DNA of 64,000 nt, from positions 8,336,501 to 8,400,500 of the forward strand of contig NZ_JACHMS010000001.1 of assembly GCF_014205055.1 (NCBI RefSeq), read 5' to 3'. Every line of letters starts with the position of its first letter. Within the stretch, counting starts at the first letter, position 1. The position numbers and the translations under genes were made by a program. Below the pieces are notes generated by a model. The model made no database searches, had not been told where the DNA came from, and saw nothing but the letters and a program-made list of their open reading frames with translations. The DNA is from Streptomyces luteogriseus (GTDB taxonomy: Bacteria; Actinomycetota; Actinomycetes; Streptomycetales; Streptomycetaceae). Below are positions 25,444-34,487 of this stretch, piece after piece.

Positions 25444-27129
25444 ATGGGCGACTATTACGATCTCGGCTCGCACAGCCGTCCCGTCACCACGTCCTCCGCC
25501 GATGCTCAACTCTGGTTCGATCGCGGCCTGATCTGGACGTATGCCTTCCATCACGAGGAAGCGGTCGCCTGCTTCGAAAAGGCGGCCGAGGCCGATCCTG
25601 AGTGCGCGATGGCCTATTGGGGAATCGCCTACGCGCTCGGTCCGAACTACAACAAGCCCTGGGAATTCTTCGACGGCGAGGAACTGGTCCGAACGGTCGA
25701 ACGCACGCACAGCGCGGTGGAGCGGGCCCATGAGAAGGCCGCCCGCGCCACCCCGGTCGAACAGGCCCTCATCGGCGCGCTGCGGGCCCGCTATCCGCAG
25801 TCGCAGGCCGTCGAGGACTGCTCGGTGTGGAACGAGCCCTACGCCGACGCGATGCGCGTCGTCTACGAACTGGCGCCCGGCGACCAGGACATCGCCACCC
25901 TCCATGCCGACGCCGCGATGAACCTCACCCCCTGGCAGCTGTGGGATCTCAAGACCGGGCAGCCGGCCGAGGGCGCCCGGACCACGGAGGCCAGGGCCGT
26001 GCTGGAGCGGGCCCTCGCCACCGAGGCCGGCGTGCGCCACCCCGGGATCCTGCACCTGTACATCCATCTGATGGAGATGTCCCCGACACCGGAGCAGGCC
26101 CTCACCGTCGCCGACCGCCTGCGCCGCCTCGTGCCCGACGCCGGGCACCTGCTGCACATGCCCTCACACCTGGACGTCCTGTGCGGCGACTACCGCCAGG
26201 TGGTCTCGGCCAACAGCGACGCGATCGCCGCCGACGAGAAGTACCACCGCCGGTCCGGCGCGATGAACTTCTACACCCTGTACCGGGCGCACAACCACCA
26301 CTTCAAGATCTACGGCGCCCTGTTCCTCGGCCAGTCGCAGGTCGCCCTCGACACCGCCGCCCAGCTGGAAGCCGCCATCCACGAGGACCTGCTCCGCGTT
26401 CAGAGCCCTCCGATGGCCGACTGGCTGGAGGCCTTCCTGGCCATGCGCGTCCACGTCCTGATCCGCTTCGGGCGCTGGGCCGAGATCCTCGAACTGCCCG
26501 CCCCCGCCGACCCGGAGCTCTACGCGACGACCGCCGCCATGCGGCACTACGCCCGGGGCGTCGCCCTCTCCGCGACCGGCGAGGTCGACCGGGCGGAGGC
26601 CGAACGCGAGCTGTTCCGCGCGGCGGTGGGCCGGGTGCCCGGGACACGGATGCTGTTCAACAACACCTGCGAGGACATCCTCGCCATCGCCTCCGCCATG
26701 CTGGACGGCGAACTCGAATACCGCAGGGGCCGGCACGACCTCGCTTTCGCCGCCCTGGAACGCTCGATCGAGCTCGACGACAACCTCCCCTACGACGAAC
26801 CCTGGGGCTGGATGCAGCCCACCCGTCACGCCTACGGCGCACTGCTGCTGGAACAGGGCCGTGTGGCGGAGGCGGAGGCCGTCTACCGTGCCGACCTCGG
26901 CCTCGACGACACCCTGCCCCGCCCCCTCCAGCACCCCGGCAACGTCTGGGCGCTGCACGGCTTCCACGAGTGCCTGCTCCGGACGGGCAAGACCGGCGAG
27001 GCGGCCCTCGTGGCCCACCAGCTCAAGCTCGCGACCGCGCTGGCGGACGTACCGATCCACGCGTCCTGCTACTGCCGCCTGGACACCACGCCCGGGCCGC
27101 CGCAGCAGGCCGACGGGTGCTGCCACTGA
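25444..27129 (+). CDS. Tetratricopeptide repeat protein with C-terminal Cys/His cluster
   Basis: 561 residues, start ATG at 25444 after CCAGGAGAG. TPR-like helix pairs run through the protein: WFDRGLIWTYAFHHEEAVACFEKAAEADPECAMAYWG-type unit at 25-62, GILHLYIHLMEMSPTPEQAL, LDVLCGDYRQVVSANSDAIAADEKY, LAFAALERSIELDDNLP and YGALLLEQGRVAEAEAVYRADL. The tail carries CYCR and GCCH, which could hold a metal. The N-terminal half resembles the conserved hypothetical TPR family often annotated without function. No signal peptide. A soluble scaffold role is likely. Confidence 0.8.
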   Translation: MGDYYDLGSHSRPVTTSSADAQLWFDRGLIWTYAFHHEEAVACFEKAAEADPECAMAYWGIAYALGPNYNKPWEFFDGEELVRTVERTHSAVERAHEKAARATPVEQALIGALRARYPQSQAVEDCSVWNEPYADAMRVVYELAPGDQDIATLHADAAMNLTPWQLWDLKTGQPAEGARTTEARAVLERALATEAGVRHPGILHLYIHLMEMSPTPEQALTVADRLRRLVPDAGHLLHMPSHLDVLCGDYRQVVSANSDAIAADEKYHRRSGAMNFYTLYRAHNHHFKIYGALFLGQSQVALDTAAQLEAAIHEDLLRVQSPPMADWLEAFLAMRVHVLIRFGRWAEILELPAPADPELYATTAAMRHYARGVALSATGEVDRAEAERELFRAAVGRVPGTRMLFNNTCEDILAIASAMLDGELEYRRGRHDLAFAALERSIELDDNLPYDEPWGWMQPTRHAYGALLLEQGRVAEAEAVYRADLGLDDTLPRPLQHPGNVWALHGFHECLLRTGKTGEAALVAHQLKLATALADVPIHASCYCRLDTTPGPPQQADGCCH

Positions 27130-27139
27130 CGCCGGCCGG

Positions 27140-27787
27140 TCACGGCCGGTTCAGGCCCGCGCGCTCCAGCGCCCTGGTCATGGCCGGCCGGTCCCGCTGC
27201 CGCCGGCCGGGATCGGCGGTCAGGGACATCAGGAGCTCCGGTGTCAGGCGCCGGTTCTCCGCGTGGGTCAGCAGGGACTCCGCGTGCCGGGCCGACGTCG
27301 CGCCGTGATCCTCGTCGGCGATCGTGCGCAGCACGTCGGCCCGGTCGGTGAAACGGCTCATCCCGCAGTCGAGGCCGTCGTCGCCCAGGGTGCCGGGGTA
27401 GGAGGACCGGGCCCACGCTCCGTCCTCCCACCAGTAGACGCAGCCCAGTTCGTACCCGCTCGCCAGATCCTTCAGCTGCTCGTGGGGGAGCCAGTCCGGA
27501 GCTCCGGCCAGCATGTCGACCGGCGGCTCGTGCCACTTGACGCCGCTCGACTCGTCCTCGCCGAAGAGCACGTACCGCCCCTCGCCCCGGGGCGCGAAGC
27601 CCCACCACGTGCAGCCGGAGTCGTCCAGATGGAGGCCCTCGCCGTCCACCCAGGTGCCCGTGCGGTGGTGCCGCTCCTGCTCGCCCTCCGTGGTGGCCTC
27701 CAGTACGGCGATGAGCGCCCAGCGTGCCCACAGCACCTCGGCCGAGGGGAGGTCCCCGGGCAGCCCCGGCCGGTTGATGGTCGTCAT
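27140..27787 (-). CDS. Conserved hypothetical protein, soluble
   Basis: 215 residues from the ATG at 27787. Trp-rich acidic first half: EVLWARWALIAVLEATTEGEQE, LDDSGCTWWGFAPRGEGRYVLFGEDES, CVYWWEDGAWARSSYPG. Helical second half: FTDRADVLRTIADED, AESLLTHAENRRLTPELLMSLTADP. I do not recognise the family. There is no signal peptide or membrane segment. Codon use fits the surroundings, so it is probably a real gene. Convergent with the TPR gene, 10 bp apart, with a small CCGGCCG hairpin in between. Confidence 0.7.
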   Translation of the reverse strand: MTTINRPGLPGDLPSAEVLWARWALIAVLEATTEGEQERHHRTGTWVDGEGLHLDDSGCTWWGFAPRGEGRYVLFGEDESSGVKWHEPPVDMLAGAPDWLPHEQLKDLASGYELGCVYWWEDGAWARSSYPGTLGDDGLDCGMSRFTDRADVLRTIADEDHGATSARHAESLLTHAENRRLTPELLMSLTADPGRRQRDRPAMTRALERAGLNRP

Positions 27788-27932
27788 GCCCCGTCCTCCG
27801 GGCTCGTCGCGTTGATCATGATCGGGGCAAGGCTCTCACGGACCGGACCACCGTGCGGCACGTTTGAGCTGCCCCTGCACGGTCACTCGTGTGGTGATCC
27901 CGTAGTCGGACACGACTTGGAGTGAACGAACC

Positions 27933-28106
27933 GTGGCTGGAGACCAGAAGGGCAAGGCCAAGGCCGAGCAGGCCAAGGGCAAGGCCAAGGAGACGATCGG
28001 CCGCGCGGTGGGCAACGAGCGCCTGACGGCCGAGGGCCGGGCCGAGCAGTCGAAGGGCGACGCCCGGCAGGCCAAGGAGAAGACCAAGGACGTCTTCAAG
28101 CACTGA
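27933..28106 (+). CDS. CsbD family stress protein
   Basis: 57 residues from the GTG at 27933, with GGAG 9-10 bp upstream. The sequence is the standard CsbD pattern: DQKGKAKAEQAKGKAKETIG, then GNERLTAEGRAEQSKGDARQAKEKTKDVFKH, very Lys/Ala/Glu-rich with no Trp, Cys or Tyr. CsbD-like proteins are small, soluble, general-stress-induced proteins (sigma-B regulon in Bacillus, osmotic stress sigma factors in Streptomyces) of unclear mechanism. Stand-alone gene. Confidence 0.93.
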   Translation: MAGDQKGKAKAEQAKGKAKETIGRAVGNERLTAEGRAEQSKGDARQAKEKTKDVFKH

Positions 28107-28112
28107 GGTCAC

Positions 28113-28155
28113 GTGGTGGTGCCGCGTCCCCGTGGCGGGGCGCGGCACACCACCA
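28113..28155 (+). terminator. Hairpin downstream of csbD-like gene
   Basis: Starting 8 bp after the csbD stop, GGTGGTGCCGCGTCCCC (28115-28131) can pair with the segment 28137-28154 with one bulge around a 5-nt loop, giving a long GC-rich stem. Confidence 0.6.
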
Positions 28156-28601
28156 TGCGGTCAACCGGTCGTAGGAGATCGGCCCCGCGTCCCGTGAGTC
28201 CCGGTCGGCCTCACGGTGGCCGCTCAGGACCAGGGCATGCCGAGCGGGCAGCAGGTCCGCTCCACCGCCGACACGGATACCGCCTCGCCCACCAGGGCCG
28301 CGACCCGTTGGTACGGCGGAATCAGCGACGCCCGCCGGCTTCGGCCGCCCCGCGCCGCACCTCTCCCCGGACAGCGCAGGACCAGGCGTCAGGCAGCCGG
28401 TCCTCGTCCTGATGACCCCGCTGTGCCCTCCGCGCGGTGGGGTCACTGCGCGTCGGCCTCTGGAACGTGCCGGCGATGCGCGCCCGCAGCAGGCGTGCCG
28501 GTTCCAACTCGCCCCACCTCTTGACGTGTTGATTGCCGTCCTAAAACATTCGGGATGCTCGATTGATTCTGCGCGGTTCTGTTCGCTCCCGAAGGGAATC
28601 C
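28156..28601. other. Intergenic region upstream of the GH30 gene
   Basis: About 445 bp without a convincing gene. Short frames on both strands (for example minus 28096-28635) are Arg/Gly/Pro-biased and lack motifs. The last 90 bp are AT-richer and hold a possible promoter. The rest shows nothing I can name. Confidence 0.5.
28521..28550 (+). promoter_or_regulatory. Possible promoter of the GH30 gene
   Basis: TTGACG at 28521-28526 resembles a vegetative -35 element; the AT-rich CTAAAACATT at 28541-28550 is at the right distance for a poor -10. The start codon follows about 50 bp downstream. Confidence 0.35.
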
Positions 28602-31600
28602 ATGTCCAGCAGACATCGCCTCGCCCGGACGGCACTGGCGATCACCGTCCCCCTGGCACTCGGCGCGGGTCTCGTGACCGTGCCTCCCGCCGCCGCTGCC
28701 GCAGATCCGCCCGCGAGTGCGGTGACGGTACGGATCGACCCGTCCTACCGGCAGCAGGAGTTCGAAGGGTGGGGGACCAGCCTGGTCTGGTTCGCCAACA
28801 TCACCGGCCGCTACCCCGAACCCATCCGGCAGAAGCTCGCCGACATGCTCTTCGGCGAGGACGGGCTCCGCCTCAACATCGCGCGCTACAACATCGGCGG
28901 CGGCAACGCCCCCGACGTCCGCAAGGACTACATGAAGACCGGCGCGACGATGGACGGCTTCTGGAAGGCGCCCGCGGGCACCACCAGGGAGGACACCGAC
29001 TGGTGGAACCCGGACGACCCCGGGCACTGGGACTGGTCCGCCGACGCCGGCCAGCGCTGGTGGGTGGACCGTGTCAAGGACAAGGTGACCCGCTGGGAGG
29101 CGTTCAGCAACTCGCCGCCCTGGTTCCAGACCGTCAGCGGCTACGTCTCCGGTGGCTTCGACGCCAACACGGACCAGATACGGGCGGACCGCGTCGACGA
29201 CTTCGCCACCTACCTGGTCAAGGTCACCGACCGGCTGGAGAAGAAGCACCGCATCAGGTTCGACACCATCGCCCCGCTCAACGAGCCCAACACCAACTAC
29301 TGGGGCACCCAGATCGGCCCCGACGGACAGCCCACCGGCGGCCGCCAGGAGGGTGCGCACGCCGGACCCGAACTTCAGCAGAAGGTCGTCCTGGCCCTGC
29401 ACCGCGCACTGAAGAAGGCACGGACCGGCGCCACCATCTCCGCGATGGACGAGACCAACCCCAGCACCTTCGTCCGCAACTGGAACGCCTACGACAGTTC
29501 CGCCCGGGCCGCCGTCGACCAGCTCAACGTGCACACCTACGGCACCGGCATGCGCACCAGCGCCCGCGACAGCGCCAAGGCGGCGGACAAGCCGTTCTGG
29601 ATGAGCGAGGTCGAGGGCACCTGGGGGACCGGCACCGACTTCACCGGCATGGAACCGGGGCTCGGCATCGCCACCCGGGTCGTCGAGGACATGCGTGAAC
29701 TGGAGCCGTCCGCCTGGGTGTTGTGGCAGCCGGTCGAGGACTCCATCCCCCAGGCGCAGGCCGGCAAGAACTGGGGCGGCATCCACATCCCGTTCAACTG
29801 CACGGCGAAGGACACCCTGGAGACCTGCCCGGTCAAGGCCAACACCAAGTTCGACACCCTGCGCAACTTCACCCACCACATCCGCCCCGGCGACCACTTC
29901 GTCAAGGCCGACGACCCTTCCAGTGTCGCCGCCGTGCGCAAGTCCGGCCGCGGTGCGACGGTGGTGCACGTCAACAACGGCACGACCCCGCGCGCGGTGA
30001 CCCTGGACCTCTCGAAGTTCCGCCGGGTCGCCCCCGGCGCCACCGTGACCCCCGTCGTGACCAGCGCCTCCGGCGCACTCGTCCGCACAGCGCCCGTCAG
30101 GGTCGAGGACGGCTCGGCCACCGTGACCGTCCCGGCGAAGTCGGTCACCACGCTCCTCGTCGACGGCGTCTCCGGCACCGCGAAGGACGCCGCGCTCGTC
30201 CAGCCCGGTCACATCTACCGTCTCCAGGGCGCCCAGAGCGGCAAGTCCCTGGCCCCGGCCGCCGAGGCCGACGGCGTCGTCGTCCGTACGTCCGATCCTT
30301 CCGCCAAGTCCCAGCTGTGGAGCGTGAAGCAGCTGACCCGCGGCAAGGGCAACCGCGAGCGTTACGCCCTCGTCAACGCGGCCGACGGCAGGCGCCTGGC
30401 CGTACGCGACAACGAGGCCGTACTCGAGGACGGGGACACACCGGCCGCACAGTGGATCATGTCCACCACCGGCGACGGCACCTGGACCTTCGTCAACGCC
30501 GCGACGGGCCGCCTCCTCGACGTCGTCAACCAGTCGACGGCGGACGGCGCCCGCGTGTCGGCCTTCCTCCCGACCTCCAACGCGAACCAGCGCTGGGGAG
30601 TGACCGACGAGACGGTCCTGCGGACACGACCCGCGGCAGCGTTCACCGTCCCCGGGCGCGTCCCCGACCTGCCCGGCACCGTGACGCCCGTCTTCCGTGA
30701 CGGCGCCCGGGGCGCGCTCCCGGTCGAGTGGGCGCTGCCCCCCGAGTCGCGCTGGCGCAAGCCCGGTACGGTTCGTGTGCAGGGCAGGGCCACCGACGCC
30801 CTCGGCCGGACCGTCCCGGCCGAGGCGGTCGTCACCGTGGACACCATCGCCTCGACCCTCCCGGCCCGCGCCAAGACCTACACCGGCGGACGGCCCGACC
30901 TGCCCGCCACGGTCACCGGCGTGGGACGGCAGGGCGGGGCGGCCGACCTCCCGGTCACCTGGGACTCCGTACCCGAAGGCGCGTTCGGCGACGCCGGCGT
31001 GGTGATCCTGCGCGGAACGGCCCGGGTGCCCGGCGGAGCAACGGCCGCGGCGACCGTACGCGTCCAGGTCACCGCGCCGAAGGAGACCAACTCGGCGCGC
31101 GACGAGGGCGTCACGGTCGGCGCGACCTACACCGAGAGCGGCTACTCCGCCGAGGGCCTGCGCAACGGCACCACGTCCGAGAAGGCCTGGTCGAACTGGA
31201 AGTCCGGCACGAAGAACCCGTCCGACACCATCACCCTCACACTGCCGGAGGCACGCGATCTGACCCGGGTCGTGACCCACTTCCACCGTGACGGGACCAA
31301 CGTCAGCTTCGCGGAGTCCCTCAAGGTGCAGGTGCGTGGCACCGACGGCACCTGGTCCGACGCGAGCGACCAGGTCGCCGTCGGCACCGAGGGAACGCCC
31401 GTGACCGACGTCCCGGTGCGTGCGACCGGTCCGGTGACGGGGGTGCGCGTGGCGATGACGGCCCGCCCGGGCGGCTACATCACCCTCGGGGAGATCGAGG
31501 TCTTCGCCAAGGCGCCGGGCGCTTCCGCCGACGCGGCGGCCGCGTCGATCGCGGTGGACGGCACGCCCCTGAGCGGCTTCGAGCCGGACCGGACGGACTA

Positions 31601-31778
31601 CCGGGTGGCGGTCGACCGCCCGGACCGTGCCGAGATCACCGCCACAGCGCGCGACCCCTACGCGAAGGTGACGGTCCGGCGGGACACGACCGAGGGCAAG
31701 AAGGCCCACATCGTCTCCGTGACCAGCGAAGACGGCGCACAGGCACGGGAGTACAGGGTCGAGCTGACCCGCCGGTGA
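28602..31778 (+). CDS. Secreted multidomain GH30 glycosidase (endo-beta-1,6-galactanase-like)
   Basis: 1058 residues from the ATG at 28602 (AAGGGA upstream). Signal peptide about 1-34 ending AAAAADPP. GH30 catalytic domain (about 40-480): EFEGWGTSLVWFANITG, LNIARYNIGGGNAPD, SNSPPWFQT, acid/base Glu in PLNEPNTNYWGTQ (about 228), nucleophile Glu in WMSEVEGTWG (about 335), SAWVLWQPVED. It resembles subfamily 5 beta-1,6-galactanases. Then a ricin-type beta-trefoil (about 535-675), two Big_4-like Ig domains (about 690-835, PDLPGTVTPV and PDLPATVTGV), a discoidin/F5-8C-like carbohydrate-binding domain (845-975) and a cadherin-like beta-sandwich (980-1058). It probably attacks galactan side chains of arabinogalactan protein. 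A strong hairpin follows. Confidence 0.92.
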   Translation: MSSRHRLARTALAITVPLALGAGLVTVPPAAAAADPPASAVTVRIDPSYRQQEFEGWGTSLVWFANITGRYPEPIRQKLADMLFGEDGLRLNIARYNIGGGNAPDVRKDYMKTGATMDGFWKAPAGTTREDTDWWNPDDPGHWDWSADAGQRWWVDRVKDKVTRWEAFSNSPPWFQTVSGYVSGGFDANTDQIRADRVDDFATYLVKVTDRLEKKHRIRFDTIAPLNEPNTNYWGTQIGPDGQPTGGRQEGAHAGPELQQKVVLALHRALKKARTGATISAMDETNPSTFVRNWNAYDSSARAAVDQLNVHTYGTGMRTSARDSAKAADKPFWMSEVEGTWGTGTDFTGMEPGLGIATRVVEDMRELEPSAWVLWQPVEDSIPQAQAGKNWGGIHIPFNCTAKDTLETCPVKANTKFDTLRNFTHHIRPGDHFVKADDPSSVAAVRKSGRGATVVHVNNGTTPRAVTLDLSKFRRVAPGATVTPVVTSASGALVRTAPVRVEDGSATVTVPAKSVTTLLVDGVSGTAKDAALVQPGHIYRLQGAQSGKSLAPAAEADGVVVRTSDPSAKSQLWSVKQLTRGKGNRERYALVNAADGRRLAVRDNEAVLEDGDTPAAQWIMSTTGDGTWTFVNAATGRLLDVVNQSTADGARVSAFLPTSNANQRWGVTDETVLRTRPAAAFTVPGRVPDLPGTVTPVFRDGARGALPVEWALPPESRWRKPGTVRVQGRATDALGRTVPAEAVVTVDTIASTLPARAKTYTGGRPDLPATVTGVGRQGGAADLPVTWDSVPEGAFGDAGVVILRGTARVPGGATAAATVRVQVTAPKETNSARDEGVTVGATYTESGYSAEGLRNGTTSEKAWSNWKSGTKNPSDTITLTLPEARDLTRVVTHFHRDGTNVSFAESLKVQVRGTDGTWSDASDQVAVGTEGTPVTDVPVRATGPVTGVRVAMTARPGGYITLGEIEVFAKAPGASADAAAASIAVDGTPLSGFEPDRTDYRVAVDRPDRAEITATARDPYAKVTVRRDTTEGKKAHIVSVTSEDGAQAREYRVELTRR

Positions 31779-31781
31779 CAC

Positions 31782-31817
31782 ACGAAAGCGCGGGGCCCGC
31801 ACGCCCCGCGCTTTCGT
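31782..31817. terminator. Bidirectional terminator between GH30 and GAPDH genes
   Basis: Perfect 14-bp arms ACGAAAGCGCGGGG (31782-31795) and CCCCGCGCTTTCGT (31804-31817) with an 8-nt loop, 4 bp after the GH30 stop and 10 bp from the end of the convergent GAPDH gene. Confidence 0.92.
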
Positions 31818-31826
31818 CTTCCGGGG

Positions 31827-33272
31827 TCAGACCGCCGGGGCCGGGTACGTCGGGTACTCCACGCCGGAGACGTGCTGCACGACGCGGATGACCTGGCACG
31901 AGTAGCCGAACTCGTTGTCGTACCACAGGTAGAGGATCGCGTTGTCGCCGTCGACCTTGGTGGCGCCGGCGTCGACGATCGAGGCGTGTCGCGAGCCGAT
32001 GAAGTCGCTGGAGACCGCGTCGGGAGCCGTGGTGAAGTCGATCTGGCGCTTGAGCGGCGAGGTCAGGGAGACATCGCGGAGGTGGTCGAGGACCTCCTCG
32101 CGGGTGGTCTCGCGGCCGAGCCGCAGGCTGAGGATCGCGATCGAGACGTCCGGGACCGGGACGCGGATCGAGCTGCCGGTGATCGGCGCCTTGAGGTCGG
32201 GCAGCGCCTTGGCGACGGCGGAGGCGGCACCGGTCTCGGTGATGACCATGTTGAGCGGCGCGGACCGGCCGCGGCGGTCGGCCTTGTGGTAGTTGTCCAG
32301 CAGGTTCTGGTCGTTCGTGAACGAGTGAACCGTCTCGACGTGGCCGCGCTGGACCCCGAACTCGTCGTCCATCGCCTTCAGCGGCGGCACGATCGCGTTC
32401 GTGGTGCAGGACGCGCAGGACAGGATCTGCTCGTCCGGCTTGATCGTGTCGTGGTTGACGCCGTGCACGATGTTGGGGACGTCGCCCTTGCCGGGCGCGG
32501 TCAGCACGACCTTGTCGATACCGGGGCGCAGGTGCTGGGACAGGCCCTCGCGGTCGCGCCACTTGCCGGTGTTGTCGATGAGGATGGCGTCCTTGATGCC
32601 GTACGCCGTGTAGTCGACCTCGGACGGGTCGTTGGCGTAGATCACCTTGATGGCGTTGCCGTTGGCGACGATCGTGCTGTTCGCCTCGTCGACGGTGATC
32701 GTGCCTTGGAACTGGCCGTGGATCGAGTCGCGGCGCAGCAGCGAGGCGCGCTTGACGATGTCCTGCTCGCCACCCCCGCGCACGACGATGGCCCGCAGCC
32801 GCAGGCCGTTGCCCGAGCCGGACTTCTCGATGAGCAGACGGGCCACGAGCCGGCCGATGCGGCCGAAGCCGTAGAGGACGACGTCCCGGCCCTCACGGCG
32901 CTCGATCTTGTTGGCGCCCGTGGCACCGGCGACGGCCTCGGCGGTGAACTCCGCGACCGACAGCCCGCGGTCGTCCTCACGGTACGTCGCGGCGAGCATG
33001 CCGATGTCGATCTGGGACGGACCCAGGTCGAGTTCGGCGAGGGTCTGCAGGAACGGCAGCGTCTCGGTGACCGAGAGCTCCGCACCGGCGATCTGCCGGG
33101 CGAAACGGTGGGTCTTGAGGATGCTCACCACCGACTTGTTCACCAGGGAGCGGCTGTGCAGCAGGACCGTCACGTCCTGCTCACGGTGCAGCTTCCCGAT
33201 GATCGGGATCATCGACTCCGCGATCTCCTCGCGGATCTTCCAGTTGGTGAACGAGTCGTCGTTGACAGTCAC
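31827..33272 (-). CDS. gap2: Glyceraldehyde-3-phosphate dehydrogenase, long form with N-terminal extension
   Basis: 481 residues, about 150 longer than the usual GAPDH. Residues 1-125 are a helical extension (IREEIAESMIPIIGKLHREQDVTVLLHSRSLVN, FARQIAGAELSVTETLPFLQTL). The NAD domain then starts with VVLYGFGRIGRLVARLL (about 130). Catalytic Cys is in SCASCTTNAIVPPLKAM, followed by VETVHSFTNDQNLLDN and KADRRGRSAPLNM. YDNEFGYSCQV closes the protein. It is a soluble glycolytic or gluconeogenic enzyme; long GAPDHs of this type occur in several bacteria as second copies. GTG start at 33272; an alternative start further in would remove the extension but leave a standard enzyme. Gene name by resemblance only. 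Confidence 0.93.
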   Translation of the reverse strand: MTVNDDSFTNWKIREEIAESMIPIIGKLHREQDVTVLLHSRSLVNKSVVSILKTHRFARQIAGAELSVTETLPFLQTLAELDLGPSQIDIGMLAATYREDDRGLSVAEFTAEAVAGATGANKIERREGRDVVLYGFGRIGRLVARLLIEKSGSGNGLRLRAIVVRGGGEQDIVKRASLLRRDSIHGQFQGTITVDEANSTIVANGNAIKVIYANDPSEVDYTAYGIKDAILIDNTGKWRDREGLSQHLRPGIDKVVLTAPGKGDVPNIVHGVNHDTIKPDEQILSCASCTTNAIVPPLKAMDDEFGVQRGHVETVHSFTNDQNLLDNYHKADRRGRSAPLNMVITETGAASAVAKALPDLKAPITGSSIRVPVPDVSIAILSLRLGRETTREEVLDHLRDVSLTSPLKRQIDFTTAPDAVSSDFIGSRHASIVDAGATKVDGDNAILYLWYDNEFGYSCQVIRVVQHVSGVEYPTYPAPAV

Positions 33273-33431
33273 GAGTCCATCTTTCGAGCTAGGCGGCGCT
33301 CATATGTTAAACCGTCGATTTCCCGATCTTGAAGGGGGTGCCCCCGACCCCCGTTCTGCGGGCACTCCGCGCGCCCCTGAGGGCAGGACTTGAGAGGATC
33401 GAAAGCGGATCTTCCGCGCGAAGGAGGGACC

Positions 33432-34310
33432 ATGGACTACGACTCCGTCGCTGACGAGCTGTACGCCCTGCGCCCGGAGGAGTTCACCGCCGCCCGTGCC
33501 TCCGCCATGGCCTCCGCCCGCACCGCCGGCGACCGGGAACTCGCCGAGCGGATCCGCACCTTGCGCAAGCCCAGCCTCGCCGCCTGGGTCAGCAATCTCC
33601 TGGTCCGCAGCAGCCCCGGGGAGGTCGAGCCGCTGCTGCGCCTGGGGGAGGGGCTGCGCCAGGCCCACCAGGACCTGGACGGCACGCAGCTGCGCGAGCT
33701 GAGCCGCCGGCAGCACGCGCTGATCCGCGCCCTGTCCCTCCAGGCCCGGCAGCTCGCCAAGGAGGCCGGCCATCCGATCGGGGAGAGCGTGCAGCGCGAG
33801 GTCGAGAACACGCTGCACGCCGTCCTGGCCGACCCCGAGGCCGCCGAGGCCTGGGCAGGGGGTCGCCTCGCCAAGCCGCTCAGCGCCGCCGTCGGCTTCC
33901 CCGCCACCGCCGAGGGCGTCCGGCCGCAGCACCCGGTGGCCCGTCCCGCACCGGCCCCCTCCCGGCCGGGCAAGAAGGGGAGTGAGCAGCAGCGACGCAA
34001 GCTCGCCAAGGCCCGGGAGGACGCCGAAGCAGCCGAACGCGAGCTGAGGGGGCTGCGGGACGGGGCGGCCGCCGCGGGCCAGGAGGCGACGGAGGCGAAG
34101 CAGCGGGTGGACGGCCTCCAGCGGCGCGTCGAGGAGCTCACCGGCGAACTGGAACAGGTGAGGGGCGAACACGAGCAGGCCCGCTTCGCCGAACGGGCGG
34201 CCCGGGAGCGGGCGCGCACGGCCGACCGCCGGGCCCGCGAGGCCGGCCGCAGGGCCGCGACCGCCGCCGCCCGGCTCGAACGCCTGACCTCGCCCTCGTC
34301 GGACGCGTGA
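33432..34310 (+). CDS. Coiled-coil protein of unknown function
   Basis: 292 residues from the ATG at 33432, 5 bp after AAGGAGG. N-terminal half (about 1-165) is helical with LYALRPEEFTAARASAMASARTAGDRELAERIRTLRKPSLAAWVSN-type sequence and VQREVENTLHAVLADPEAAEAW. A Pro/Lys linker leads to a long coiled coil (about 185-285): AKAREDAEAAERELRGLRD, VDGLQRRVEELTGELEQVRGEHEQARFAERAA and Arg/Ala repeats. No enzyme motif, signal or membrane helix. Conserved in Streptomyces as a hypothetical protein; a structural or partner-binding role is likely. Confidence 0.8.
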   Translation: MDYDSVADELYALRPEEFTAARASAMASARTAGDRELAERIRTLRKPSLAAWVSNLLVRSSPGEVEPLLRLGEGLRQAHQDLDGTQLRELSRRQHALIRALSLQARQLAKEAGHPIGESVQREVENTLHAVLADPEAAEAWAGGRLAKPLSAAVGFPATAEGVRPQHPVARPAPAPSRPGKKGSEQQRRKLAKAREDAEAAERELRGLRDGAAAAGQEATEAKQRVDGLQRRVEELTGELEQVRGEHEQARFAERAARERARTADRRAREAGRRAATAAARLERLTSPSSDA

Positions 34311-34451
34311 CCGTCCGTCCGGCACGGCGGTGCGCGGCCCCCGGGGTCCGGCGGAGCGTCATCATGGCCACTGTGACGGAGTTCACACCCCGTAAGTGGG
34401 CTGCCCTGCAAAGCCTCCATGCGCGACACCAAAATTGAACCGTTCGTTTTC

Positions 34452-34481
34452 TTGAATCGCTCGTGTTTGTGTGGCTAGGTT
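34452..34481 (+). promoter_or_regulatory. Promoter of furA, apparently leaderless
   Basis: TTGAAT (34452-34457) and TAGGTT (34476-34481) are spaced by 18 bp. The -10 element ends only 6 bp before the furA ATG at 34488, so the transcript should start at or next to the start codon, as known for furA of other actinomycetes. The AT-rich stretch just upstream (aaaattgaaccgttcgtttt) is the probable FurA operator. Confidence 0.55.
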
Positions 34482-34487
34482 GGGCGC

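Noticed and set aside
27132..27150. Hairpin CCGGCCG-GTCA-CGGCCGG between TPR and hypothetical genes as strong terminator
   Set aside because: Stem is only 7 bp and overlaps the coding end of the minus-strand gene; too weak to list as a separate feature.
28096..28635. Minus-strand frame of 179 codons upstream of GH30
   Set aside because: Arg/Gly/Pro-rich with no motif, overlaps the GH30 start and promoter region and the csbD terminator.
28443..31802. Long minus-strand frame antisense to the GH30 gene (about 1119 codons)
   Set aside because: It mirrors the strong third-position GC of the GH30 gene, is Gly/Val/Arg-biased and has no motif. The plus-strand frame has a signal peptide and clear domains.
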